From an uncultured Saprospiraceae bacterium (GTDB taxonomy: Bacteria > Bacteroidota > Bacteroidia > Chitinophagales > Saprospiraceae), in assembly GCA_938016265.1 (NCBI GenBank), contig CALLWB010000034.1:1-64000 (forward strand): a DNA stretch of 64,000 nt, in the 5' to 3' direction. The translations under genes and the position numbers were made by a program. Below the pieces are notes generated by a model. That model was not told the origin of the DNA. It saw nothing but the letters and a program-made list of their open reading frames with translations, and ran no database searches. Of the stretch, positions 45,571-58,100 are shown piece by piece (positions within the stretch are counted from its first letter, which is position 1; each line of letters begins with the position of its first letter).

Positions 45571-46138
45571 GAGATAAATGTCGCCCCTTGTTGACCATAT
45601 TGCCCCTATATCCACTAAAACCTACAATAGATTTTAGTGAGAGGACACTATTCACACCCCATTGAAAAAAATCACACAGCATGCTAGTGTGACAGCGGTT
45701 TTACACTTCTAATAAATAATTATATTCATAATACAAGTCACCTTTTTGCATTTTTTGGTGGATTTCATTTTTTCACAATGAAAATATTACTTTTTTTTAT
45801 GCTATTCCAGAAAACAATGCATTAGGCGATTTGCACTGATTACCAGTGAGGTACAAGTTCGTAATTTACATAACCCCATATTTCAATCCTATCTTCTCTA
45901 AAAAGACTTGACTGTCACACAAGTTGTACAAATAGGTTAGGAAATATACAATTTCTTATATTTTTACATAACCCCACAGTTACAATCAATTGCAGTACTT
46001 GCAACCTCTTTATCTTTTTAGGTGCTACCCAACTCAAACAAAGATTATTCTTGCAGTAACGTACTATAATTGTTGAAAAACTTAAGCTATTGGCTTTAAT
46101 AAAGCCATTTAGATTACAATTATTCTAAATTCTCTGCT
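45571..46138. other. Upstream region of the giant gene, 568 bases
   Basis: No gene visible. It contains a 14-base direct repeat TTTACATAACCCCA (45865-45878 and 45963-45976, 98 bases apart), a 6-base inverted repeat TCACAC/GTGTGA (45672-45692) around a GCATGC palindrome, and a hairpin without T run (45613-45639) after the MopE-like gene. No promoter matching TAnnTTTG exactly was found; TATAATTG at 46065-46072 is a near match. Confidence 0.55.
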
Positions 46139-49100
46139 ATGAAAAATTTCCTTACAAAGCCCAATCTCACTTGTTTTCAATCAACTGAAAACAATTATTT
46201 CAAAAATATAAACCTGCATTTAAGAGCGTTCAGTTTAACGTTATCGCTTCTACTAAGTGCCTCGTTTTTGTTTGCCCAACCTCCAGTTTGCGGAACAACT
46301 GTATACGATCCGGGCGGACCTTCCTCAAATTATTCAAACAATGAAAACTTCATAGTTACTTACTGTAGCAATCCGTTAGGAATAGTTACACTCGACTTCA
46401 CCACCGTTTCCATAGAAGCGAACTATGACTACTTAAGGGTATACGATGGTACAGGGATCAATGGCCCCTTGCTTAATGGTAATATTTTAGCTCCGGCAAG
46501 CTTTACCTCCACCGCTGCTGATGGCTGCCTTACGATTAGATTTACCTCAGATGGGAGTGTTACAAGAACAGGCTGGGTAGCAAATGTAACCTGTGCACTC
46601 CTGGGAGACTGTGCAGACACATGTGCTGATGCAGCAACCAATTCCTGTTCTTTTTGGGTGACTCCAGCAGATACTCCTAGGGCCTCCTACGCTGAAATTC
46701 AGACAAACGGTGGAGAATCTTGTTTCTTTGTCCCTAAGGATGTTTCTATGGGTGACTCCACGGTTACTCAATGTTTTAGCTACCTCCACAACCCTCTTGG
46801 TTCAAACTACGGTTCTAATAGTTTTTATGTACTTTCTGAAACAGCAGTTATAGAAAATGGAGATACAAATGGTACGAATGACTGCACCCAATCCATTGAT
46901 AACGTAGAAATTTTTGATGCTTCCTGTACAAGCTTAATAACTGGAGGAGATAGTCTCGTGCTTACTTCAGCAATCCCAGGCAACACCTACACGATTTGTG
47001 TAACCGGGACGGCAGGAAATGGTACTGCAGAAGGATCCTGCGAATTTCAGTGTATGGCACATTCCATAACACCAACACAATCCTGCATAAACCCTTCCAT
47101 GCTTACAACTTCTGGAGTTACCTCTAATTCTGTCACCCTCGGATGGACGGAAGTAGGAACTGCAACATCTTGGAATATTGAATATGGACCTTCTGGGTTT
47201 ACTCCAGGTTCAGGAACTAGTATTTCCACCAGCACAAACCCATTTGATATTACAGGATTATCGGCTGTAGCCACCTATGATTTTTATGTACAATCTGATT
47301 GTGTTGCGGATGGCTTGAGCAATTTTGCAGGACCAATCTCAGAGACAACTCCTTGTGGCCTAGTGATTGCACCAACTATTGAGGATTTTGAAACAAGTCC
47401 GGGGTCTACCCCTGCATGTTGGGAGAACCTCGGATCAGAGAATTGGGAATTTAACACCTCCGATGGCCACTCAGGAAACAACGGAAGCCCGGGCGACCAC
47501 ACGACTGGATCTGGTTACTTTGCAAACATAGAGGATAGTAGTCCTCATAATGTAGGTACCACGCTTCGGACTCCATTAGTAGATATTAGTGCCCTTCAAA
47601 ATCCTATTCTTTCATTCTGGATACTCAGTGACAATGAAGGAAATTCAAACATCGATTTTGAACTTAATATTTGGGATGGGAATATGTGGATTTCTAATGT
47701 TTTCACCAGCAACTCTAACACTGGAGGCTGGTTAGAAGTCGTCATTCCTTTAAACGCATATGCCGGGCCTATAAGGGCTGAATTTGTTGGAAATGAAAGA
47801 AATGGAACAGGCTATTGGGATGATTTCGCAATTGATGATATTGCATTTAAAAATGATGAAGAATGCGCTGCCACCTGTGCAGATGCTGTTACCTTGTCTT
47901 GCAACTCATGGGTAACACCAAACGATACTCCCAGATCCTCCTATTCAGAAATACAGTTAAATGGCGGAGAATCTTGTTTTCTAAATGTTGTAGATGTTTC
48001 CTTGGGGGACAGTTCGGTGACGAAATGTTTCAATTACACCCATACTGCTATAAACGCGAGTACTTTTTATATCCTTTCCGGGAATGGGGTTGTAGAAAAT
48101 GGAGATACAAATGGTACTAACGATTGTAGTCAATCCATTGATCTTGTCGAGATTTTTAACCAATCGTGTACAAGCCTTATGTCAGGTGGAGATAGTTTAG
48201 TGTATTCAAATGCAATACAAGGAACCACCTATACCATCTGCGTAACTGGAACTGCAGGCAACGGTACGGCAGAAGGCAGTTGCGAATTTCAGTGTATGGC
48301 GCATTCAATAACTCCAGTTTCTGATCCTTGTGCAGCAACCTGTGCAGATGTTGCCACTAATGCATGCGATGTCTGGGTAACACCAAACGATACTCCAAGA
48401 ACTTCCTATTCCCAAATTCAAGCAAATAGTGGCGAATCCTGTTTCCCTGCTCCAATAGACGTATCCACCACTGCAGCTTCAATTACTCAATGCTGGGAAT
48501 ATACACACAATCCTACTCCGTCTGATTATGGGTCATCAAGTTTTTATGTCCTTTCTGGGACTTCTGTTGTTGAAAATGGCGATACGAACGGGACAAACGA
48601 TTGTGTTCAAACTATTGATAATATTGAGATTTTTGATCAATCTTGTGCAAGTCTTTTATCAGGAGGAGATAGTCTGGTTTACACCAATGCGGTCGTAGGG
48701 ACAACTTACTCTATCTGCGTCACTGCAACAGCAAGCAACGGAACTGCTGAAGGATCCTGCGAATTTCAATGCATGGCACATTCAGTAACTCCTGTAGAAA
48801 ATGAATTGTGCGGAGCAACTGTTTACGATCTAGGGGGACAGTTTGGGAACTATGCAAGCAATAGAAATTATTATGTCAATTATTGTAGTGATGTCATGGG
48901 AGAAGTAGTTACACTTGACTTCACTTCTGTGGTAATAAATGACACCGATGACATATTACAAGTTAATAATGGGTCTTTCAATGGATCTCCTGGTTCCAGC
49001 GCAGATAGACCACTTCATTCTAATATAAGAACACCAGGTATATTCACCTCAACCGCACCGGATGGTTGCCTTGCAATTCGCTTCAAGTCTGACGGATTTA

Positions 49101-52100
49101 CCACTGCGGCGGGATGGGCAGCTAATGTCACTTGTGGACCTCCGGTAGAATGTGCTTCAGCCTGCACAGAGATTCCTTCTATAACTTGTTTTAGCTGGGT
49201 AACACCAACAGACGCTCCTGCAACCTCTTATAATGATATAGAATTGGGAGGAGGGGAATCGTGTTTTGTTACTCCTTTAGATGTTTCTACAACAACCATG
49301 ACTGCTACAACATGCTGGGAATATGTACATACTACTATTCTATCTGAAAGCTTCTCCGTCTTGTCTGAAAATCTAGTCGTCGAAAATGGTGACACCAACG
49401 GCACAAACGACTGTGGCCAATCGATTACAAGTATTGAAATTTTCGATGATTCCTGCAATAGTCTGATGACTGGAGGCCAAGGACTTGTATACACCAACGC
49501 AGTCAGAGGCTTCTCCTATGTAATTTGTGCTACTGGTTCTGCTGACAATGGCACGGCAGAAGGGATGTGCGAATTTCAATGTATGGCAAATTCAGTGACT
49601 CCAATTACAACACCGACTTGTGGATATACTTTTTATGATACTGGTGGTCCAAATGGGAATTATTCAAATAATGAAAACTCTTCCAATGATGTGATATTTT
49701 GCGCGGATTACCCTTATGGGGTAGTTACGTTAGAGTTTACGTATGTTTCGACTCAGAATGAAAATGGCGAATACTTAAACGTTCGATCAGGTATAGGAAA
49801 CAATATTATAGTACTTGATAGTGATGTGGATTCTCCTGCATCGTTCACCTCGATTACTCCCGATGGTTGTATAGGAGTTTTGTTTAGATCGAACTCCCAG
49901 ACAACAGCAGGAGGCTGGGTGGCTAATGTGACTTGTTCTCCGCCAGTAGACTGCGCATCTAGTTGTGCTGAAGCAGATCTGTTATCTTGCTTTAATTGGG
50001 AAGCACCTATTGATTCTCTGCCAACTACCTATGCTGAAATCCAGGCGAATAATGGAGCATATTGCTTTCTTTCACCAATAGATGTTTCATTAGGAGATTC
50101 ATCAGTTACTCAGTGTTTTGAATACATTCATACAGAATATAACGCTTCTAGTTTTACTGTATTTTCGGAATCCTTGGTTGTAGAAAACGGAGATACAAAT
50201 GGTACCAATGATTGTATGCAATCGATTACCACAGTTGAAGTTTTTGACACGGCATGTGTTAGTTTGATGGTTGGTGGATTAGGACTAGAGTATCCTCTAC
50301 CAATCGCCGATTATACTTATACCATTTGCGTAACAGCAACAGCAGGGAACGGCACTGCAGAAGGCATGTGCGAATTCCAATGTATTGCTAACTCGATCAC
50401 GCCAAACTCGGGTTCTTTCTGTGGCTATACCATATATGATCCTGCAGGACCAAATGCTAGTTATGGGCCAAACGAAAGTGTTTACAACACCTACTGTCCT
50501 GACGTTCCAGGTGAGATTGTCTCCGTCCTTTTTACTGAATTTTGGCTAGGGAATAGTGGTGCGGGGTGTTCTGACTGGATAACAATCTACGATGGTGATG
50601 ATGATTCTGCACCAGAAATTTTATCTCCATCTGGATCAACTAGGTGGTGTTGGTCTGAATTTCAAATGCTTGGTGGTGGTGACCTGCTTGGTAGAACAAT
50701 TAGGTCAACTGACTCTACAGGATGTTTGACGATTTGGTTTCGTTCTGATGGAGGAGCTGATTATTATTCAGGATATACTGCAGACATTTTGTGTGGTCCT
50801 GCCGTAGATTGCGCAGCGAACTGTGCAGATGCAGCAACGAGTTCTTGCAATGTTTGGGTAACAACACCGGATGTACCAAGAGTCTCTTATGCAGATATAA
50901 GAAGGAATTTCGGGGAATCTTGTTTCATTAATCCTGTTGATGTTTCGACAACTCCTGCATCTGTTACACAATGCTTCGAATACACCCATGACACAGCTGG
51001 TTCTACTTTTTTTCATGTACTTTCTGAAACACAAGTTGAAGAATTAGGCGATGTAAACGGAACCAATGATTGTGTTCAAGCTATTGATAGTATTGAGATC
51101 TTTGACCCATCCTGCACCAGCCTCTTAGTTGGTGGAGATAGCCTAGTTCTTACTACAGCAGTACTTGGCACAACCTATACCATTTGTGTAACTGCATCAG
51201 CTAGTAACGGAACAGCAGAAGGCATGTGTGAATTTCAATGTATGGCAAATTCAGTGACTCCAGAAATTGATTTATGTGGTACAACCGTCTATGATTCTGG
51301 AGGACCAACAGGTAATTATAGTAGCAATGAATTAATTACAACAGTATATTGTCCTGATTTAGCTGGAGATGCAATTTCAGTTACTTTTACCTCCTTTAAA
51401 TTAGAAACCAATTCGACGGGATGTTATGACGAGCTGTTTATTTATAATGGAAATAGCGCAGCTTCTCCATCATTCTTAACGCCTTCAGGGACAACAGGGT
51501 GGTGTTGGAATAGAGACTTAACAACACCATCTGGAACAGGAGACCTTCTAGGAAAGACGATAACGTCAACAGATGCTACAGGGTGTTTGACTTTTGTTTT
51601 TGATTCAGATTCTAGCTCTCAATTGGATGGATGGGAAGCAAATGTTACTTGTTCTGTTTTGTCAGATTGTCCTGCAACTTGCACAGAAGTTGGTCCCTTG
51701 ACCTGTGCCGTTTGGGAAACACCAGCTGATCAATCGAGAGCTACCTACGCTGACATACAGATGAGTGGAGGTGAATCTTGTTTGTTAGATCCGCTTGATG
51801 TTTCAACAGCGTCCATGTCCGTTACACAATGCTGGGAGTATACACATACCAACCCGTTATCTTCTGTTTTCTTCGTTTATTCCGAGACATCTGTTGTCGA
51901 AAATGGAGACACTAATGGTGCCAATGATTGTGATCAATCCATTACAAACATTGAGGTCTTTGACCAAACCTGTACATCTATTATGTCTGTAGCTGGAGAT
52001 AGCTTAAGATTTACCAATGCAGGACAAGGAACTACCTATACTGTTTGTGTTACTGGAACGGCAGGCAACGGAACTGCAGAAGGAATGTGCGAATTTCAAT

Positions 52101-55100
52101 GTATGGCACACTCTGTTACTCCGGATATCGATCCAATTATTGCTTGTGATTCGACCATATACGATACGGGTGGACCAAACGGCGATTACGTAAATGCAGA
52201 AGAATACAATACCGTCTATTGCCCGGACGTTCCCGGAGAGTCGGTCACTATGGAATTTACCGATGTAACTACGGGTCACCCATACGCTATTTTAAGTATT
52301 TACAATGGCGATGGAGTGAACGTCCCAGTCCTGATTTCTAATCTTATCGGACCGGCGACAGTGACTTCAACTTCACCTGATGGCTGTCTTACCCTCTATT
52401 GGTACAGTTCATTTACGGTAAATGAAGGATGGGAAGCCAATGTCACTTGTGGTGTAGCCACAGACTGTGCTGCAACATGTGCCGATGCCGCCACAAGTAC
52501 CTGTAGCTTTTGGGTGACTCCCGTTGACGACTTAAAAGATTCCTATGTAGAAATTGAATCAAATGGAGGAGAATCTTGTTTCCGCACTCCAGTTGATGTT
52601 TCTACGACACCTGGATCGGTAACACAATGCTGGGAATACACCCATGATACACCAGGCTCCAGTCGATTTATGGTATTGTCAGAAACTTATGTTGTTGAAA
52701 ATGGAGACACCAATGGTTCTAATGACTGTATACAAGCAATAGACAGTATTGAAGTTTTTGATGCGTCTTGCAACAGCCTGGATTCAGGACCAGATGGTTT
52801 TATTTTCTTCAATGCATCCCAAAGTACAACTTATACGATCTGTGCTACTGGTACTGCAAGCAATGGACCCGCAGAAGGAATGTGTGAATTTCAATGCATG
52901 GCCAACTCCGTAACCCCGTTATCGGATATATGCGGATCAACCGTTTATGATACTGGTGGAATAGGTGGAAGTTATTCCAATAATGAAAATTATACTGAAG
53001 TATACTGTCCTGACTATCCAGGAGAAAAAATCACACTTGACTTCGCTACAATTAGCATATTATCTTTTGGTGACAACTTAGCGATTTATAGTGGAATTGG
53101 TACAGGCGGTCCTGTTTTTAGTGCAGACCTTCAAGTACCTGAAACATTTACCTCTATCACATTGGACGGTTGTATTACCTTGGCTTTTGTTTCTAACAAT
53201 AGCTCAGTAAGTAGCGGATGGATAGCCAATATTACCTGCGAGCCTCAAGTTGATTGTGCAGTTACTTGTGGAGATGCATCCACAAACTCTTGCAATTTGT
53301 GGATCACTCCTTCAGATATCCCAACACCTAACTATAATGATGTTTTGACAAATGGAGGAGTAGGTTGCTTTCTAACTCCGATTGACGTTTCAACTAGCAA
53401 CCAATCAGTAACTCAATGTTGGGAATATACTCATGATGCCTATGGATCAACAGTTTTTTCAGTTTTTGCAGAACCACTCGTTGTAGAAAATGGAGATACA
53501 AACGGAACCAACGACTGTTTTCAATCCATTGATAATATTGAAATTTTTGACGCCTCTTGCACCAGTTTACAATCCGGAACTGGAGTTGACTATACTAGCG
53601 CGGTAACTGGGACAACCTATACCGTTTGTGTAACTGCAACTGGAGGAAATGGAACTGCTGAGGGAATGTGTGAATTACAGTGTGTTGCCAATTCTGTTAC
53701 TGCAATTGGAGAACTGCCACCACCTATCACTTGCTCGGACTTGGAGATCATTGATGCATTTGCACCACCACCTCCAACAGGTTATTGTTCAGGCAACAAT
53801 GAAGTTAATGTGGTTGTTTTTGAATTCTGTCCAGAACCCGGCGCAATAGTCGGAATAGAATTTTTATTTGGCTCTTTCGATCCAAATGACTCTTTATCCT
53901 TTTATTCAGGTCCTCCAGCCGCTGGCCTTGGTGGTACCTTAATCCAATCAAATACAGGTTTTTTATCTGGTCTGATAGTTACTGCAAATCCTGGAGAATG
54001 TTTAACAGTAGTCTCTAATACAGATGGTTTTGGAAGTTGCCAGGATGAAAGTTTTCCTTTTGTTGAATTTGAGCTATTCTGCCAATTTCCTGCACTTGAG
54101 TTTACCTGCGGAGTTGATCTTGACCCCTATATTTTCTGTTATTCTAATAATCTAAATGATGCAACTGTAGCAGAAATTTGCCCAGACGATCCTAATACGA
54201 TAATAGAACTTTTGGTAAATTCAGGAACTGTAGAAGAAGAGCCGTTTGAATTTTGCTATGATGTGTTAAGTGTTTTTTCTGGAATCTCCGGTTCTGGTTC
54301 ATTTGGAATTTTGGTGAATCCAACAGGAATAAATTTACCCCCATGGGGAAGCTGTGGTGATTTTGCTGGTGCATCTTATGTAGCAGCCAATCCTGGAGAT
54401 TGTTTGAGTTTTGTTTTCAACTCAGATTTTTTAGGATCTTGTGTTAACCAATCGGAAATACCATTTAATGTTTCATGTTCAGCATATACCCCAACTTGTG
54501 CAAATACTCCTCCAGGTCAGTATTGTTTCGGGAATAATGAGACAGGAATAATATTTCAAGACATTTGCCCGACAACCCCAGGAGAAACAGTACAGATAGA
54601 AATATTTAGTGAAATGGATAATGGGGACACACTATTTGTTTATTCAGGTATGAATGGCACAGGAACAAACGGAACGCTGGTTCAAACCATTTCTGGTCCA
54701 TTTTTCGACGGTGTTGTTTCTGGATTAGTCGATGAATGTGTCACCATGTCAATAAACACAGATGCAATTGGTAGTTGCCAAGATCAATTTTATGATGAAA
54801 TTGAATACTTTATTTCTTGTGTACAACCTCCACAATTGTTTACCTGTGGTGTTGATACAGATCCATTTACTTTCTGTTATTCGGATAATTTAAGCAATTC
54901 AATCGTTGCTGAAATCTGCCCTCAATTTCCTACAGAAACGCTTTCGATTTTAATAGATGCAGGAATAGTAGAGGCGGATGGAACATCTGATTGTTATGAT
55001 GAATTATATGTTATTTCAACTCCTCATGGCAGTGATGTAAATTTGGGTACACAGGTTTTAGCCACTGGAGTAACCCCTGTTAATGACGTGTGTGGAGATT

Positions 55101-58100
55101 TTGCAGGTGGTACATTTACTGCCGATGCTCCTGGCGATTGTTTGTTTTTCGTTTTCTTTTCTGATGATATAATTTCTTGTGATGACCCGGATGGTGAAGT
55201 AATTACACCGTTTAGTATTTCATGTCCAGTACAGTTAAACCAACCTCCAACAGCCATTTGCCAAAGCCTTATTATTCCAGCCGCCGCAAACTGTGAAGAT
55301 ATTACTACCGTAGCCGCTGATTTTGATGATGGATCAACTGATCCAAATATAGGAGACATCTTAACATTTAGTGTACTCCCGACAGGCCCGTATCCAGTTG
55401 GAACAACAATGGTCGTATTAACAGTAACCGACCAGGATGGACTTTCCGATACTTGCAGTACAACTGTAACTGTAACAGATGGTATAGCGCCAATTGCAAT
55501 ATGTCAGGACATCACTGTATTCTTAGACACCGCTGGCAACGGATCAATTTCTGCAGCAGAAATTGATAATATGTCCTCTGACAATTGTGCAATTGACTCC
55601 CTGGCAGTAGACAATGATCAATTTGATGGCACCAATCTAGGGCCCAACACTGTTATACTCACTGTTCTTGATGTAAATGGCAACAGCTCAACTTGCAGTT
55701 CGATAGTAACTTTATTAGATACAATTCCGCCAATTGCTATTACGGAGGATATTACTGTAGAATTAGATTCCATGGGAATGGTATCAATTACTCCTCCAGA
55801 CATAGACGATGGCTCAACAGACAATGTCGGAATAGACACCATGTTTATTGATTTCCCAGACTTTGATTGTGATGATGTTGGACCAAACACGGTAGTGCTA
55901 ACGGTTGTTGATGAAAGTGGAAATAGCTCAACAGAAAGTGCCATAGTAATAGTAGAAGACAATATTGCACCAATAGCAATGTGTCAGGACATAACTGTTC
56001 AATTGGACTCAACGGGCAATACATCTATTTCAGCAGCTGACTTGGACAATATGTCCACCGACAATTGCGCAGTCGATTCGCTGGCAATAGACACTGATCA
56101 ATTTGATGGAACGAATGTAGGACCTAACACCGTAATACTTACTGTTTTTGATGTAAATGGGAATAGCTCTACTTGTAGTTCAATAGTAACCGTGCAGGAC
56201 AATGCACCGACTGCTATTACACAAGACATCACCATTGGTGTAGATTCTACGGGTAACGTAACAATCACTCCAACAGATATAGATGACGGCAGTACGGACG
56301 ATGTGGGAATAGATAGTCTTTACTTGGATATTGTAGATTTCAATTGCGATGATATAGGACCAAATACCGTGGTGTTAACAGTCGTCGATGAAAGTGGGAA
56401 TAGCTCAACTGCAAGTGCCATAGTAACCGTTGCAGATAGTATTGCGCCATTGGCAATGTGCCAAGATATTACCGTACATCTAGACACCATGGGAAGTGCA
56501 TCCATTATGGCTGCTGACATAGATAATATGTCAACAGATAATTGTGAAATTGATTCACTGGCTATAAACAATGATCAATTTAATGGCACCAATCTAGGAC
56601 CGAATACAGTAATACTCACTGTTTTTGATGTAAACGGGAACAGTTCAACTTGTAGTGCTATAGTAACTGTAGTAGATACCATCCCGCCAACAGCAATTAC
56701 AGAGGATATAACCGTAGAATTAGATTCTATGGGAATGGTTTCAATTACTCCACCAGATATAGACGATGGCTCAACAGATAATGTTGGAATAGATACCATG
56801 TTTATTGACATCCCCGACTTTGACTGTGATGACGTTGGACCAAATACCGTAGTGCTAACCGTTGTCGATGAAAGTGGAAATAGTTCTACCGCTAGCGCCA
56901 TAGTGACCGTTGAAGACAATATAGCACCACTCGCCATGTGTCAGGACGTAACTGTTCAATTGGACACTGCAGGTATGGTTTCTATTGATGCAGCAGACGT
57001 AGATAATATGTCAACAGACAATTGTGCAATTGACTCCATGGCAGTAGACATCGACCAATTTGATGGAACCAATCTAGGACCAAACACAGTAATTCTCACT
57101 GTTTTTGATGTAAACGGGAACAGTTCAACATGCAGTTCTATTGTAACTGTAGTAGATACCATCCCGCCAACAGCAATTACAGAGGATATAACCGTAGAAT
57201 TAGATTCTATGGGAATGGTTTCAATTACTCCACCAGATATAGACGATGGCTCGACGGACAATGTTGGAATAGATACAATGTTTATTGATATCCCCGATTT
57301 TGATTGTGATGATGTTGGACCAAATACTGTAATATTGACGGTGGTAGATGAAAGTGGCAATATTGGAACAGCAAGTTCAACGGTAACTGTGGAGGACAAT
57401 ATTGATCCACTTGCCATGTGTCAGGATATAACCGCAGAACTGGATATTACAGGAAATGTAACTATCACTCCTCAAGATATAGACAACATGTCAACGGACA
57501 ATTGTGCAATTGACTCCCTTGAAATTGACATCAATCAATTTAATGTCAATGACTTAGGGCCAAACCAAGTAATTCTTAAGGTGACAGATGTAAACGGGAA
57601 CAGCTCCACTTGTAGCTCTACAGTAACTGTAGTAGATGGATGTATCCCTGCAGCAGTAAATGCCATACTAGAAGGGCCCTATGACATATCTACCGGACTG
57701 ATGACTGATCAGCTTCGTGTTTTAGGTGTTATTCCAACCACAGAACCATTTACAAATGCAGGGCTAGTACATGTTGGTACTGGAGGAGGAGAGGTTGTTT
57801 TGCCTAATGTTTTTGATGTAACTGGAGAAAACGCAATAATTGATTGGGTATTTCTGGAGTTAAGAGATGCGACCGACTCCACCATAGTCCTTTCGACGCG
57901 ATCTTCCTTGTTGCAGGCAGATGGAGATGTCGTAGATATGGATGGGGTTTCTCCTGTGCGTTTTTGCGGTTTGTCTGAAGGAAACTATTTTGTTGCCATA
58001 AGACCACGACACCATCTTGCGACTATGACAGCCTATGCTATTCCACTTAGTAGAGCGATCATCAATGTATATGACTTTAGAACAGGTAATACTTATGTTG

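Noticed and set aside
45613-45639. Hairpin CACTAAAA/TTTTAGTG after the MopE-like gene as terminator
   Set aside because: Only eight pairs and no T run follows, so an intrinsic terminator cannot be claimed.
53649-53849. 66-codon plus-strand frame in the giant gene
   Set aside because: Lies within the giant reading frame in another phase and has no independent support.
55618-57417. Series of minus-strand open frames of 83-153 codons in the giant gene
   Set aside because: They repeat with the 240/480-base period of the HYR units and are antisense shadows.
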